Source: a virus. Taken from it: DNA of 37,364 nucleotides. This document shows, one piece after another, positions 1 to 6,630 of this stretch. The position numbers were made by a program, and so were the translations under genes. The notes below the pieces were generated by a model, which did no database searches, had not been told where the DNA came from, and saw nothing but the letters and a program-made list of their open reading frames with translations. Numbering within the stretch: the stretch's first letter is position 1; the number at the start of each line of letters is the position of its first letter. Location of the stretch: the IMG/VR virus record IMGVR_UViG_3300044638_004252, positions 1 to 37,364 of that record. One strand, 5' to 3'.

Positions 1-116
1 TAGACAAATACAGATGCTATTTTTTAATGCAAACTTTAAAGGGCGAAATGCACAGACAAATATTTAAAACTGCATCTTTAAGCAAACACATAAATTATAT
101 AAATGCCAAAGTGTAA
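1..116 (+). CDS. Hypothetical protein, C-terminal part (cut by window edge)
   Basis: This is the last 37 codons of a gene that enters from the left; the reading frame is set by codons starting at position 3 and stops at 114-116. The encoded peptide is identical to the end of the 66-residue protein at 35570-35770, so the missing 5' part is probably like that gene. The family is not recognised. The stop lies 14 bases inside the next gene (NinG-like), and the same overlap is kept in the right-hand copy. Confidence 0.7.
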   Translation, partial: DKYRCYFLMQTLKGEMHRQIFKTASLSKHINYINAKV

Positions 117-133
117 AATCTGTAAAGAGCCAT
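1..133 (+). repeat. Direct repeat, left copy (partner 35655-35787)
   Basis: Bases 1-122 are identical to 35655-35776, and the match continues to 133 with two differences (positions 123 and 129) before it ends abruptly. The repeat begins at the first base of the window, so it may extend further left. It covers the end of the hypothetical gene and the first ten codons of ninG. Confidence 0.95.
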
Positions 134-732
134 TTGTTAAAATAAGACCAATACAGCCTACCTGTAAGAGTTATGACTGTATGGTAGCATTTGCAAAGAA
201 CGTAGCAGAAAAGGCTATTGTAAAAAAGAAAAAGGCACAAACTAAGGTGTTGAAGGAAAAGACTACTAATTGGAAAAATAAATTGCAAACTAAGGTTCAG
301 GAAATTGCAAGGCTAATTGACAAAGGATTGCCATGTCTAAGCAAAGGAACGGACAAATGTCAATTACAAGGGGGGCACGTGTTTGCTAAAGGTCGTGAAA
401 AGCAAATGAGATTTAATTTGCATAATATTCACAGGCAATCAGCACAATCTAATAAGTGGGAAAATGACGATGTGAATTTTAGAAAAGGCATTATTAACGA
501 ATACGGGCAACAATATTTTGATTTTATTGAAAACCTAAAGCAAACGCCACAGCCTAAACATGCTGAAATCGAATACATGGAATTTTACCAAAGTGCTTGT
601 AAGATTGCCAATGAACTAAAAAAACTAGGAAAAACTTATTTGCTTCAACAAAGGATTGAATTAAGAAATAAAATAAATTTAGAAATAGGAATTTACCAAG
701 AACAATATTGCATTTATGTTCAGCAGCCATAG
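103..732 (+). CDS. ninG: NinG/Rap-like recombination protein
   Basis: This 209-residue protein resembles the lambda NinG (Rap) family, which promotes phage recombination as a Holliday junction-processing nuclease. The N-terminus has a Cys pair (C4, C7) and further Cys around residues 21-26. A lysine-rich helical stretch follows, then a central segment with C78, C86, GGHVF and a His-containing NLHNIH motif, which matches the NinG metal-binding core. It overlaps the preceding gene by 14 bases, and its last codons overlap the next start at 716. In the right-hand homologous locus only its first ten codons remain and a rusA gene replaces it, which supports a resolvase role. The family call is by motif and length only. 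Confidence 0.75.
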   Translation: MPKCKICKEPFVKIRPIQPTCKSYDCMVAFAKNVAEKAIVKKKKAQTKVLKEKTTNWKNKLQTKVQEIARLIDKGLPCLSKGTDKCQLQGGHVFAKGREKQMRFNLHNIHRQSAQSNKWENDDVNFRKGIINEYGQQYFDFIENLKQTPQPKHAEIEYMEFYQSACKIANELKKLGKTYLLQQRIELRNKINLEIGIYQEQYCIYVQQP

Positions 733-742
733 ACACTTAGAC
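716..742 (+). repeat. 27-base direct repeat, copy 1 (copy 2 at 36568-36594)
   Basis: The first nine codons of the Y1 gene are base-for-base identical to the start of the Y2 gene, while the flanks on both sides differ. This is the right-hand border of the exchanged ninG versus rusA-HNH segment. Confidence 0.9.
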
Positions 743-943
743 AGAAAAGAGGGCAACCCTATTAAGGGAACAACAGTAGAAGTAATTGAAACCAAAGAAC
801 AGTTTAAAGTTATTTCACCTCTTTTTAATTCTAAATTTGAAGTAAGCGGATATAGGCTGCAATTAGCTAGTAGTACATTTGCACCAACTAAAGATGTTGA
901 TTTGGATTTGTTTTGGAAATATTTTAGAATAATTAAAAGATAA
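716..943 (+). CDS. Hypothetical protein (Y1), paralogue of 36568-36789
   Basis: A 75-residue protein of unknown function. Its start is embedded in the 3' end of ninG. It shares its first nine residues exactly, and later the pattern KFEV...Y..Q.AS and a C-terminal FW..F, with the 73-residue protein at 36568-36789. The two are therefore diverged alleles or paralogues at equivalent positions of the two window ends. No signal peptide or membrane segment is seen. Confidence 0.75.
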   Translation: MFSSHRHLDRKEGNPIKGTTVEVIETKEQFKVISPLFNSKFEVSGYRLQLASSTFAPTKDVDLDLFWKYFRIIKR

Positions 944-949
944 TTTAAA

Positions 950-1909
950 ATGAAAAATTTATTAGTATCATTTTCTGGTGGCGAAACATCTGCATTTATG
1001 GCTCAATGGTTATTGAATAATTATAAAAATTATGGTTATAAAGATATACTGTTTGTTTTTGCAAACACTGGAATAGAAAATGAAGAAACCTTAGAGTTCG
1101 TTGAAAAATGCGATAATAAATTAGGAATTAAAACACATTGGATTGAAGCATTTGTTAGAGAAGAAAGTGGGAAGGGTACATTTTATTCAATTACAGACTT
1201 CCAAAATGCTACTCGTAAAACACATTGGAAGTATAGAGACAATACGCCATTTGAGCAAGTAGTAAGAAAATATGGAGTTGCTAACATGGCATTTCCACAT
1301 TGCACTAGAGAATTAAAACAAGTTCCTATTAAAAAGTTTGCAAATGAGTATTTTGGAATAAATAATTATGACACTGCTATTGGCATTAGAGCAGACGAAT
1401 ATTCAAGAAGAAGTGATGTTGCTAAACAAAACAGAATTATTTATCCATTACAAGATTTTATAAAAGTAACTAAACCAATGATTAATTTTTTTTGGAAACA
1501 ACAATTATTTAGGTTAGATTTAAAAGGGTATCAGGGTAATTGCGTTTCATGTTGGAAAAAAGGAGATAATAAATTATTCAAATTGTGGCATGAAAATAAT
1601 GAGGTGTTTGATTTTTTTGAATATTTGGAAAATAAGTATGGCAATCCTAACGGAAGAGTTCCAAAACGCTCAATTGAAGTTGTTGAAAATGATTTTGGTG
1701 AACAAGAAATAAAAATAGTAACAGAAAATGTTCCCATAGAAGAATTAAAAATGGTTTTTTTTAGAGATAATAGAAGTGCAAAAGAAATGAGAGATTTAGC
1801 TAAGACATGGAAAGAAAAAGATATAAAAAATGATGCTGACTTTTATAATTTTCAAGTTGATTTGTTTGGTCAAGAAAGTTGTGATATTTTTTCAGATTGT
1901 CATTTATAG
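950..1909 (+). CDS. PAPS reductase / PP-loop family protein
   Basis: The 319-residue protein has a PP-loop motif SGGETS at residues 9-14, a conserved HCTRELK at 117-123 and a later C199-x2-C202 pair. This is the layout of phosphoadenosine phosphosulfate reductase-like (adenine nucleotide alpha-hydrolase) proteins. Family members bind ATP or PAPS; phage versions are common, and their role (sulfur metabolism, DNA or RNA modification) is generally unproven. It is present only in the left version of the duplicated locus. It starts 6 bases after Y1 and ends before the leader element at 1935. No Dnd partners are visible, so DNA phosphorothioation is only a possibility. Confidence 0.8.
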   Translation: MKNLLVSFSGGETSAFMAQWLLNNYKNYGYKDILFVFANTGIENEETLEFVEKCDNKLGIKTHWIEAFVREESGKGTFYSITDFQNATRKTHWKYRDNTPFEQVVRKYGVANMAFPHCTRELKQVPIKKFANEYFGINNYDTAIGIRADEYSRRSDVAKQNRIIYPLQDFIKVTKPMINFFWKQQLFRLDLKGYQGNCVSCWKKGDNKLFKLWHENNEVFDFFEYLENKYGNPNGRVPKRSIEVVENDFGEQEIKIVTENVPIEELKMVFFRDNRSAKEMRDLAKTWKEKDIKNDADFYNFQVDLFGQESCDIFSDCHL

Positions 1910-2066
1910 ATTTTAATTTCCCAAAATAAACCGCTATCTTAGCGTAGAAAATAGCTTTTGCTTAAAGTGCGAGAAATTGAGCAAAGTTTTTATAAACATT
2001 TATAGCCTTATTGATTTTAGACGGTACTCGCACTACCTGAAAAAATTGGTAGGGCTTTTTTAATTT
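1910..2066 (+). promoter_or_regulatory. Promoter plus leader with long-range helix and terminator hairpin
   Basis: A -7-like box TATCTTAG lies at 1935-1942. Downstream, AGTGCGAG (1966-1973) is a perfect complement of CTCGCACT (2027-2034). A second hairpin CTACC (2033-2037)/GGTAG (2048-2052) is followed by six T (2056-2061) and looks like an intrinsic terminator. The 3' arm of the first helix overlaps the 5' arm of the terminator by two bases, so the two folds compete at their border. The element sits directly before the replication module and its layout resembles 6135-6234. The -33 box is weak. A ligand or regulator is not known. Confidence 0.55.
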
Positions 2067-2339
2067 ATGACAATACTTAGAACAGATGGCACCGGCTCAT
2101 TTAAAGATGATAGCCGGTTACAAGAAATGAAAGAGTTGCTACATCATTTTAGCCTTAATAATAAAATAGACCATTTGCACGACCACAAAGGCAATTTAAC
2201 GGTTAATTGGAATGTTACGCCAACGGTAGGTGATTTAATTATTGTCAACCGGACATGGGCCGGATTTGGTGAAACTCAAATAGAACACTTATTTGATAAG
2301 ATGAATATTTTTATAGACACTAAAGAGTTTGACCGATGA
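2067..2339 (+). CDS. Hypothetical protein, first gene of the CCGG-rich replication module
   Basis: A 90-residue soluble protein of unknown family, rich in His and Asp in its middle (HLHDHKG). It overlaps the next gene's ATG by 4 bases, so it is probably cotranscribed with the initiator and primase-helicase. Its base use resembles those genes, with four CCGG words in 270 bases, and differs from the upstream PAPS-reductase-like gene. This marks the left edge of the module. Confidence 0.7.
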   Translation: MTILRTDGTGSFKDDSRLQEMKELLHHFSLNNKIDHLHDHKGNLTVNWNVTPTVGDLIIVNRTWAGFGETQIEHLFDKMNIFIDTKEFDR

Positions 2340-3082
2340 GCAAGAAATCATTTTACCTATTCCATGACAGTTTGGATATACTAAATGACCTTACAGATGA
2401 GCAGGCCGGCAAGTTATTTAAAGCAATTTATAACTTTAACATTGGTATTGATACTGAATTAGACCCGGTATTAAAAATGTGTTTTTTGCCATTTAGAAAT
2501 CAATTTGTAAGGGATTTAGATGCGTATAATAAGAAGTGTGAAAAAAACAAACTCAATGGTATCAATGGTGGCCGGCCATCAAAAACCGAAATAACCGAAC
2601 CGAACCGAAATAACCCAGTGGGTTTTTTAAAACCGAACCGAACCGAAATAACCCAAACGCCCCACGATACAGATACAGATACAGATACAGATACAGATAC
2701 AGATACAGATACGGATACGGAAAAGGATAATGATAAGAAAATAACTTTTGTACGTTTTTGGAATTTGTATGATAAAAAAGTAAGCAGGGATAAATGCGAA
2801 AAGATATGGGCCAAGCTATCAGAAAAAGATATTGAGAAAATATTTGAAACATTACCGGCATTTATTGCAAGCATAAAAGACAAACAGTTTCAGCCACACC
2901 CGGCCACATACTTAAACCAAAAGAGGTGGAATGATGAAATAGCTGGCCCGGCACCGGTAAAAAATGAAATTGATAAAATGCACAACCGGGACTTATACTA
3001 TTCTCATGTTGAATACGTAAACATTTGCCGTGCCAAGAAAGTAGAACCTATAATCACAATAGAGGAGTTTTATGCAAAGTAA
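2336..3082 (+). CDS. Replication initiator-like protein (DUF6291 N-terminus, DnaD/DnaT-like C-terminus)
   Basis: A 248-residue protein. The N-terminal part (about 1-75, with SFYLFHDSLDIL and a LFKAIYNFN segment) resembles DUF6291 proteins of Bacteroidota phages. A linker follows, containing a duplicated Pro-Asn-Arg-rich segment and nine Asp-Thr repeats coded by a hexamer repeat. The C-terminal part (about 135-215, FVRFWNLYDKK ... HPATYLNQKRW) matches the C-terminal segment of phage replisome organiser proteins. It lies directly upstream of the primase-helicase, with 11 bases of overlap, and probably helps load it. A similar protein begins at 37321. Confidence 0.7.
   Translation: MSKKSFYLFHDSLDILNDLTDEQAGKLFKAIYNFNIGIDTELDPVLKMCFLPFRNQFVRDLDAYNKKCEKNKLNGINGGRPSKTEITEPNRNNPVGFLKPNRTEITQTPHDTDTDTDTDTDTDTDTDTEKDNDKKITFVRFWNLYDKKVSRDKCEKIWAKLSEKDIEKIFETLPAFIASIKDKQFQPHPATYLNQKRWNDEIAGPAPVKNEIDKMHNRDLYYSHVEYVNICRAKKVEPIITIEEFYAK
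2596..2652 (+). repeat. Imperfect direct repeat of ACCGAAC-type units in the initiator linker
   Basis: The stretch before the hexamer array repeats AACCGAACCGAAATAACCCA-type sequence twice, separated by a short T/A-rich piece, coding a repeated Pro-Asn-Arg/Thr-Glu-Ile pattern. It lies in the variable linker and probably expands and contracts by slippage. Confidence 0.7.
2666..2719 (+). repeat. Hexanucleotide microsatellite (GATACA)7(GATACG)2
   Basis: Nine consecutive 6-base units code nine Asp-Thr pairs in the linker of the initiator. Unit length is a multiple of three, so copy-number change alters linker length without breaking the frame. Confidence 0.95.
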
Positions 3083-4979
3083 TAAATTAGTTTCAGTCTT
3101 TGGCTCAATGTATGAGAAAACCGGCAAAATCATTCCGGCCGGCAAAGTATTAGAGGCCATTCGAACCGGTGGCACAATAAAAGAATTAATAGCCGATATT
3201 AGGCAATGCCAACAAAAAGAGGCCAAGACTAAACTTAAGCACCGGTTGCCGGCTATACGTTTTAGTGGAACGTTTGAAACAAACACCGATAATTCCTTAA
3301 AAGAACATTCCGGCTTAGCTATATTAGATTTTGACCACGTTGAAGATTTGGCCCAAAAGAAAGCCGAACTAATGGCCCTACCGTTTATTTATTCAATTTT
3401 TATTTCACCAAGCGGAGATGGCATAAAGGCCATTGCAGTAATTAAGGATGGCAAAAAGCATCGGGAGCATTATTCGGCTTTAATGCAAGAAATACCAAAA
3501 CTTGATGAAAAGAATATAAACCCATCCCGGATATGTTTTGCAAGTTATGACCCGGACATTTACATAAACGAAAACGCAACAACCTATAATAAGGTGGCCG
3601 AACCGGTACAAGTTAAAAATGAAATACCGGTAACAGAAAGCACTGAAATATTTATGAAACTTGAAAAGTGGTTAGCCGGCCGGATGGACACGTTTACCTC
3701 TGGGAACCGAAACGCTTATATTTTCAAATTGGCTTCCGGATGCTGCCGGGCCGGAATAGATAAAAACGATGCTTACTATTTGATAAGGGCTCAATACCTA
3801 ACCTCAAATACAGACTTTAAAGTCCGGGAAATGGAACAGGCTATTGACAGCGCATACAAAAGAAGCCAATTTGCATCTGCTGTATTTACTAAAAACGAAT
3901 TTGTAAATAAAACCGGTGGCCCGGTTGAATTACCGGAAAATGTAGAAGATATTGAGGATATAATTATTGGCTATGATGTTATGGCCGGAGCCTTAGACCT
4001 TTATGACGATGGGTTTAAGACAGCAGAAGAAACCGGGATCCAAGAACTAAACGAACATTTTAGACTAAAAAAAGGCGAATTAAACGTTTTGACCGGCATA
4101 GGTAACGATGGAAAAAGTACCTTTTGGAATTACCTAATGATAAACAAAACAGTAAAGGATGGTACTAAGTGGGCCATATTTTCACCTGAAAGCGACCCGG
4201 CCGAAGAGTTTTATTTTGAGTTGGCCGAAATATTATTGGGCCAAGATTGCCTAAAAGAAAACCCGGCCCGGCCAAGTCGAGAAGATTTTATAAAAGCCTA
4301 CAATTTTGTTTGTGAGCATTTCTTTTATGTTTACCCTAAGAATATTTCACCCACACCGGAATACATAAAGGAGTTGTTTTTAAAATTGATTATAACAAAA
4401 AAAGCCGAGGGCGTAGTTATTGACCCATTCAACCAAATGAGTAATGACTATTCGACATCCGGTGGCCGGGATGACCGGTATCTTGAAACATTTTTAGCAG
4501 ACTGTAAAAGGTTTGCTCAACAAAATAGTGTTTACTTTACTATTGTGGCCCACCCTAAAACATTGCGAAAAGATGCTAATGCCGGTTACGCTTGCCCGGA
4601 TGTATTTGATATTGCCGGTGGCGGTATGTGGAATAATAAATGTGATAATGTTTTGGTTTATTACCGGCCCGAAAGACATAAGGATTTATCAAGCCCCGTA
4701 AGCGAATTACATATAAAAAAGATAAAAAAGCAAAAAGCAGTTGGTCGGCCCGGAATGATAACAATGAATTACATACGTAGAAGAAGAGGATATGACTTTA
4801 GTCATCCGGCCATTGAAAATATGAAATTTGACAGCCGGGAGAAAAAATATGTAGATTTTGTAGATAAAATAAAATCAATGCCTGCACCGGCAGCGGTTGA
4901 ATACGTAAACAAAAGAATAGAAAGCAAGGGAAGCGAGAAAGACTTTGAAGATGAAAAAGAGCCATTTGATTATTTTTAG
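3072..4979 (+). CDS. Bifunctional primase-helicase (BT4734-like N-terminus, RecA/DnaB-like C-terminus)
   Basis: A 635-residue protein. Residues about 55-165 have the BT4734/VirE-like primase-associated pattern: LDFDH (85-89), SPSGDGIK (112-119) and SRICFASYDP (152-161). A helical middle follows. Residues about 325-560 form a RecA-like ATPase with Walker A GIGNDGKST (342-350), Walker B VVIDPFNQ (448-455) and a His-Pro-Lys sensor-like motif near 494. It should prime and unwind DNA at the phage fork. It starts inside the end of the initiator gene and is the core of the CCGG-rich module. No phage polymerase is present, so host polymerase is presumably recruited. Confidence 0.85.
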   Translation: MQSNKLVSVFGSMYEKTGKIIPAGKVLEAIRTGGTIKELIADIRQCQQKEAKTKLKHRLPAIRFSGTFETNTDNSLKEHSGLAILDFDHVEDLAQKKAELMALPFIYSIFISPSGDGIKAIAVIKDGKKHREHYSALMQEIPKLDEKNINPSRICFASYDPDIYINENATTYNKVAEPVQVKNEIPVTESTEIFMKLEKWLAGRMDTFTSGNRNAYIFKLASGCCRAGIDKNDAYYLIRAQYLTSNTDFKVREMEQAIDSAYKRSQFASAVFTKNEFVNKTGGPVELPENVEDIEDIIIGYDVMAGALDLYDDGFKTAEETGIQELNEHFRLKKGELNVLTGIGNDGKSTFWNYLMINKTVKDGTKWAIFSPESDPAEEFYFELAEILLGQDCLKENPARPSREDFIKAYNFVCEHFFYVYPKNISPTPEYIKELFLKLIITKKAEGVVIDPFNQMSNDYSTSGGRDDRYLETFLADCKRFAQQNSVYFTIVAHPKTLRKDANAGYACPDVFDIAGGGMWNNKCDNVLVYYRPERHKDLSSPVSELHIKKIKKQKAVGRPGMITMNYIRRRRGYDFSHPAIENMKFDSREKKYVDFVDKIKSMPAPAAVEYVNKRIESKGSEKDFEDEKEPFDYF

Positions 4980-5026
4980 GCAGCGAAAAAGATTTTACAG
5001 ATTTTTAAAACCAAAAACAAATAAAT

Positions 5027-5467
5027 ATGAAAACACTAACACCTAACACAATTTTAAAGCAAGCCGATAAGACATTTACGGCAGTAGAAGTAGATGGCAA
5101 TATTATTTGGATAGACAAAAAAGAATTTGCAGATGAAACAATAGCCCAAACCTCGCCAATACTTAAAGACATACCAGTAATATCATTTGATAGTTATGTT
5201 AAAAGACTATCTTTAAATATTGGAAAGGAAAAATATATTGGAGGAAACTATGATTTTGAAAATGGAGTAAGAGTAGGGTATAAATCCAACCCTGCTAAAT
5301 GGACAGATGAAGATATGGAAAGAGCAATTGAAATGGCAAGAAAATTTCCATACGTTAAAAAAGGCGAAATCACTTACGATTTAACGGCAAAAGAAATAAT
5401 AAACAATCTCTCTGAAATATCAGTAATAGAAGTAGATAATGATTTTAACGTAATTACAATAAAATAA
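5027..5467 (+). CDS. Hypothetical protein
   Basis: A 146-residue protein that I do not recognise. The first 60 residues look like a beta-rich domain (TFTAVEVDGNIIWIDKKEF). The C-terminal half has WTDEDMERAIEMARK, an amphipathic helix. It follows the primase-helicase by 47 bases and precedes the SSB-like gene by 13, so a replication-linked role is likely but unproven. CCGG words are absent, unlike upstream. Confidence 0.6.
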   Translation: MKTLTPNTILKQADKTFTAVEVDGNIIWIDKKEFADETIAQTSPILKDIPVISFDSYVKRLSLNIGKEKYIGGNYDFENGVRVGYKSNPAKWTDEDMERAIEMARKFPYVKKGEITYDLTAKEIINNLSEISVIEVDNDFNVITIK

Positions 5468-5480
5468 CTAAATTTACACC

Positions 5481-5798
5481 ATGAGCGAAAAAATAAGAAT
5501 AGGAAACGGAACTAAGAAAAGCGACAAATGGCTTAAGAGTTCAATATGCTTAACCGATATACCAAAAGAGAATACCTTTGAGTACAACGGAAAAACTTAT
5601 GTAAAGGTAGATATTAACATTTTTGATAAGCCTAACAAGTTTGGCAAAGATGTAAGCATTTCAATTGATGAGTATAAGCCCGAAGAAAAGCAATACAGCG
5701 CGCCTGCTGAAAGAAAAACGGCAGGCGATACGATTGCAAGGAAAGTTCAAGAAAGTGATTTAGAAGCCGCTAATGACGATTTTAATCTTCCTTTTTAA
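5481..5798 (+). CDS. Possible small single-stranded DNA-binding protein
   Basis: A 105-residue protein. Residues about 18-70 form a strand-rich domain (SSICLTDIP, KTYVKVDINIF, KDVSISIDEY) compatible with an OB fold. A low-complexity linker follows, and the protein ends in an acidic tip, NDDFNLPF, which resembles the C-terminal tip of bacterial SSB that recruits partner proteins. Its position beside the primase-helicase fits. The SSB call is inference; sequence similarity to known SSB cores is not obvious. Confidence 0.5.
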   Translation: MSEKIRIGNGTKKSDKWLKSSICLTDIPKENTFEYNGKTYVKVDINIFDKPNKFGKDVSISIDEYKPEEKQYSAPAERKTAGDTIARKVQESDLEAANDDFNLPF

Positions 5799-5914
5799 TG
5801 AGAAAAGACACTAACCACGCTAAAACAAGTTTTGGCAAAAGAAAAGGCGGTAAAGCTAAAAAAAGATATTCGCCAAAGGATAAGCAAGTTAAAAAAAGCG
5901 TAGGGCAAGGATAA
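5798..5914 (+). CDS. Small basic protein
   Basis: A 38-residue open frame beginning with TAATG overlap with the preceding stop and ending at TAA 5912-5914. About 40 percent of residues are Lys or Arg (SFGKRKGGKAKKRYS), so it may bind nucleic acid. Tight coupling to the SSB-like gene supports it being real. Confidence 0.55.
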   Translation: MRKDTNHAKTSFGKRKGGKAKKRYSPKDKQVKKSVGQG

Positions 5915-5920
5915 AATAAT

Positions 5921-5928
5921 TATATTTG
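5921..5928 (+). promoter_or_regulatory. Bacteroidota -7 promoter box
   Basis: TATATTTG matches the TAnnTTTG consensus and lies 20 bases before the ATG at 5949. A clear -33 TTTG is not present at the usual distance. Confidence 0.5.
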
Positions 5929-5948
5929 AATTACAAAAAACAAAAACA

Positions 5949-6110
5949 ATGGAAAAAACATTAGGAGTTATCAGACACGTACTTACATTTGTAGGCGGTA
6001 TATTAGTTTCACAAGGCTTATTAAGCGAAGGATTGACTTCAGAAATCATTGGCGGTGTACTAACAATCGCTGGAACTGTATGGAGTATTGTTGCTAAGTT
6101 TAAGAAGTAA
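5949..6110 (+). CDS. Small membrane protein, Pam3-gp28 holin-like
   Basis: A 53-residue protein with two hydrophobic segments (about 9-24 and 32-49) around a short polar SEGLTSE turn, and a Lys-rich C-terminus. Length and pattern fit the Pam3-gp28 family of putative phage holins. It has its own -7 promoter box and is followed by another promoter and the non-coding region. The holin role is inferred from family resemblance. Two more holin-like genes lie at 27604 and 27979, so it may do something else. Confidence 0.6.
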   Translation: MEKTLGVIRHVLTFVGGILVSQGLLSEGLTSEIIGGVLTIAGTVWSIVAKFKK

Positions 6111-6111
6111 C

Positions 6112-6141
6112 TTTGCACAATAAAAAATAATTTCTATCTTG
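6112..6141 (+). promoter_or_regulatory. Consensus Bacteroidota promoter
   Basis: TTTG (6112-6115) and TATCTTG (6135-6141) are separated by 19 bases, the standard -33/-7 spacing. Transcription would begin near 6148 and run into the leader and the non-coding region before terS. Confidence 0.65.
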
Positions 6142-6144
6142 CAT

Positions 6145-6234
6145 TCGCATTTTAGCGGGTGCTGAAGAAACTAAAGTGGTAGGACTTTACCACATAAAAG
6201 CCTTGACAAGCCCGCTAACTTGTTAGGGTTTTTT
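6145..6234 (+). ncRNA. Leader RNA with closing helix, internal hairpin and T-run
   Basis: TTAGCGGG (6152-6159) is a perfect complement of CCCGCTAA (6211-6218). Inside lies a 6-bp hairpin GTGGTA (6176-6181)/TACCAC (6188-6193). The 3' arm of the outer helix can instead pair with the following TTAGGG (6223-6228), just before a six-T run (6229-6234). Alternative pairing next to a T-run is the layout of an attenuator or riboswitch. No known riboswitch class is recognised. The architecture parallels 1935-2061. Confidence 0.5.
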
Positions 6235-6240
6235 GCTTTT

Positions 6241-6560
6241 TAGCCCTTTACAAAGCAACGGAGAGGTTGTATAAGAGCATCGGAGTAGTGGTTTGGCTAA
6301 AAACGTTTACAGCTACTCTTAAAGCGTTATAAATGGGACTATGCAAAGCGCAACGGTGGTGCGAAAGTTACGAGCCGTAAGACATAGATGCAAGTTGAAT
6401 ATTGCAGACAGTGGGTAACAAGTAATCGGTAATCAACGACACGATTAACACTAAAGACGAGAGGCTCATTTCGACAAGCTAATTAAGTCTAAAGTGGTGC
6501 AACCAACTACTAATTAACTTTAGTAGGGGGACTTGCTATCACTTTAACTCAAGGTCTATT
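6241..6560 (+). ncRNA. Candidate structured non-coding RNA upstream of terS
   Basis: About 320 bases hold no reading frame of useful size but many complementary segments. These include GAGTAG (6283-6288)/CTACTC (6313-6318) and CTATG (6339-6343)/CATAG (6383-6387). Inside that lies a pseudoknot-like pair CGC (6349-6351)/GCG (6361-6363) with ACGG (6353-6356)/CCGT (6375-6378). Further 3' are TGCAA/TTGCA around 6389-6405, AATCG/CGATT around 6424-6445, a CTAAAGT/ACTTTAG helix and a competing CTACTAA/TTAGTAG hairpin in 6488-6524. It lies downstream of a consensus promoter. It could be a phage ncRNA or the folded DNA of a packaging site; no known RNA family is recognised. Confidence 0.5.
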
Positions 6561-6591
6561 TCTCTAAGCTAATAATAAAAGAAAAAAGTAT

Positions 6592-6599
6592 TAACTTTG
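6592..6599 (+). promoter_or_regulatory. -7 promoter box before terS
   Basis: TAACTTTG fits TAnnTTTG and lies 31 bases before the terS ATG. No good -33 box is seen, so this is a moderate candidate for the late packaging/tail operon. Confidence 0.45.
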
Positions 6600-6630
6600 A
6601 ATATCGTTAAATACGGAAAAATACGAAAGT

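Larger units (their letters stand above)
2067..4979. other. Segment with extreme CCGG enrichment
   Basis: By eye I count about 50 CCGG words in these 2.9 kb against about 16 in the other 34 kb. The words fall in all three codon phases: xxC CGG (Arg codons mostly CGG after a codon ending in C), xCC GGx (Ala-Gly, Thr-Gly) and CCG Gxx (Pro-Val, Pro-Ala). A simple codon or amino-acid preference therefore does not explain them. The bias starts with the 2067 gene and ends with the primase-helicase at 4979; the genes on either side lack it. It suggests a transferred module or selection on the DNA word itself. Confidence 0.85.

Noticed and set aside
2666-2719. CRISPR-like array
   Set aside because: The units are 6-base tandem repeats with no spacers and code an Asp-Thr linker.
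2500-2883. Reverse frames rich in Ser-Val or Tyr-Leu repeats opposite the initiator
   Set aside because: They are created by the complementary strand of the hexamer repeat.
6241-6560. Group I intron or tRNA/tmRNA in the non-coding stretch before terS
   Set aside because: A P7-like pair (CTATG/CATAG) after AAGA recalls group I cores, but the conserved P and Q elements, a split exon and a terminal G could not be found. No cloverleaf or CCA-type end was seen.
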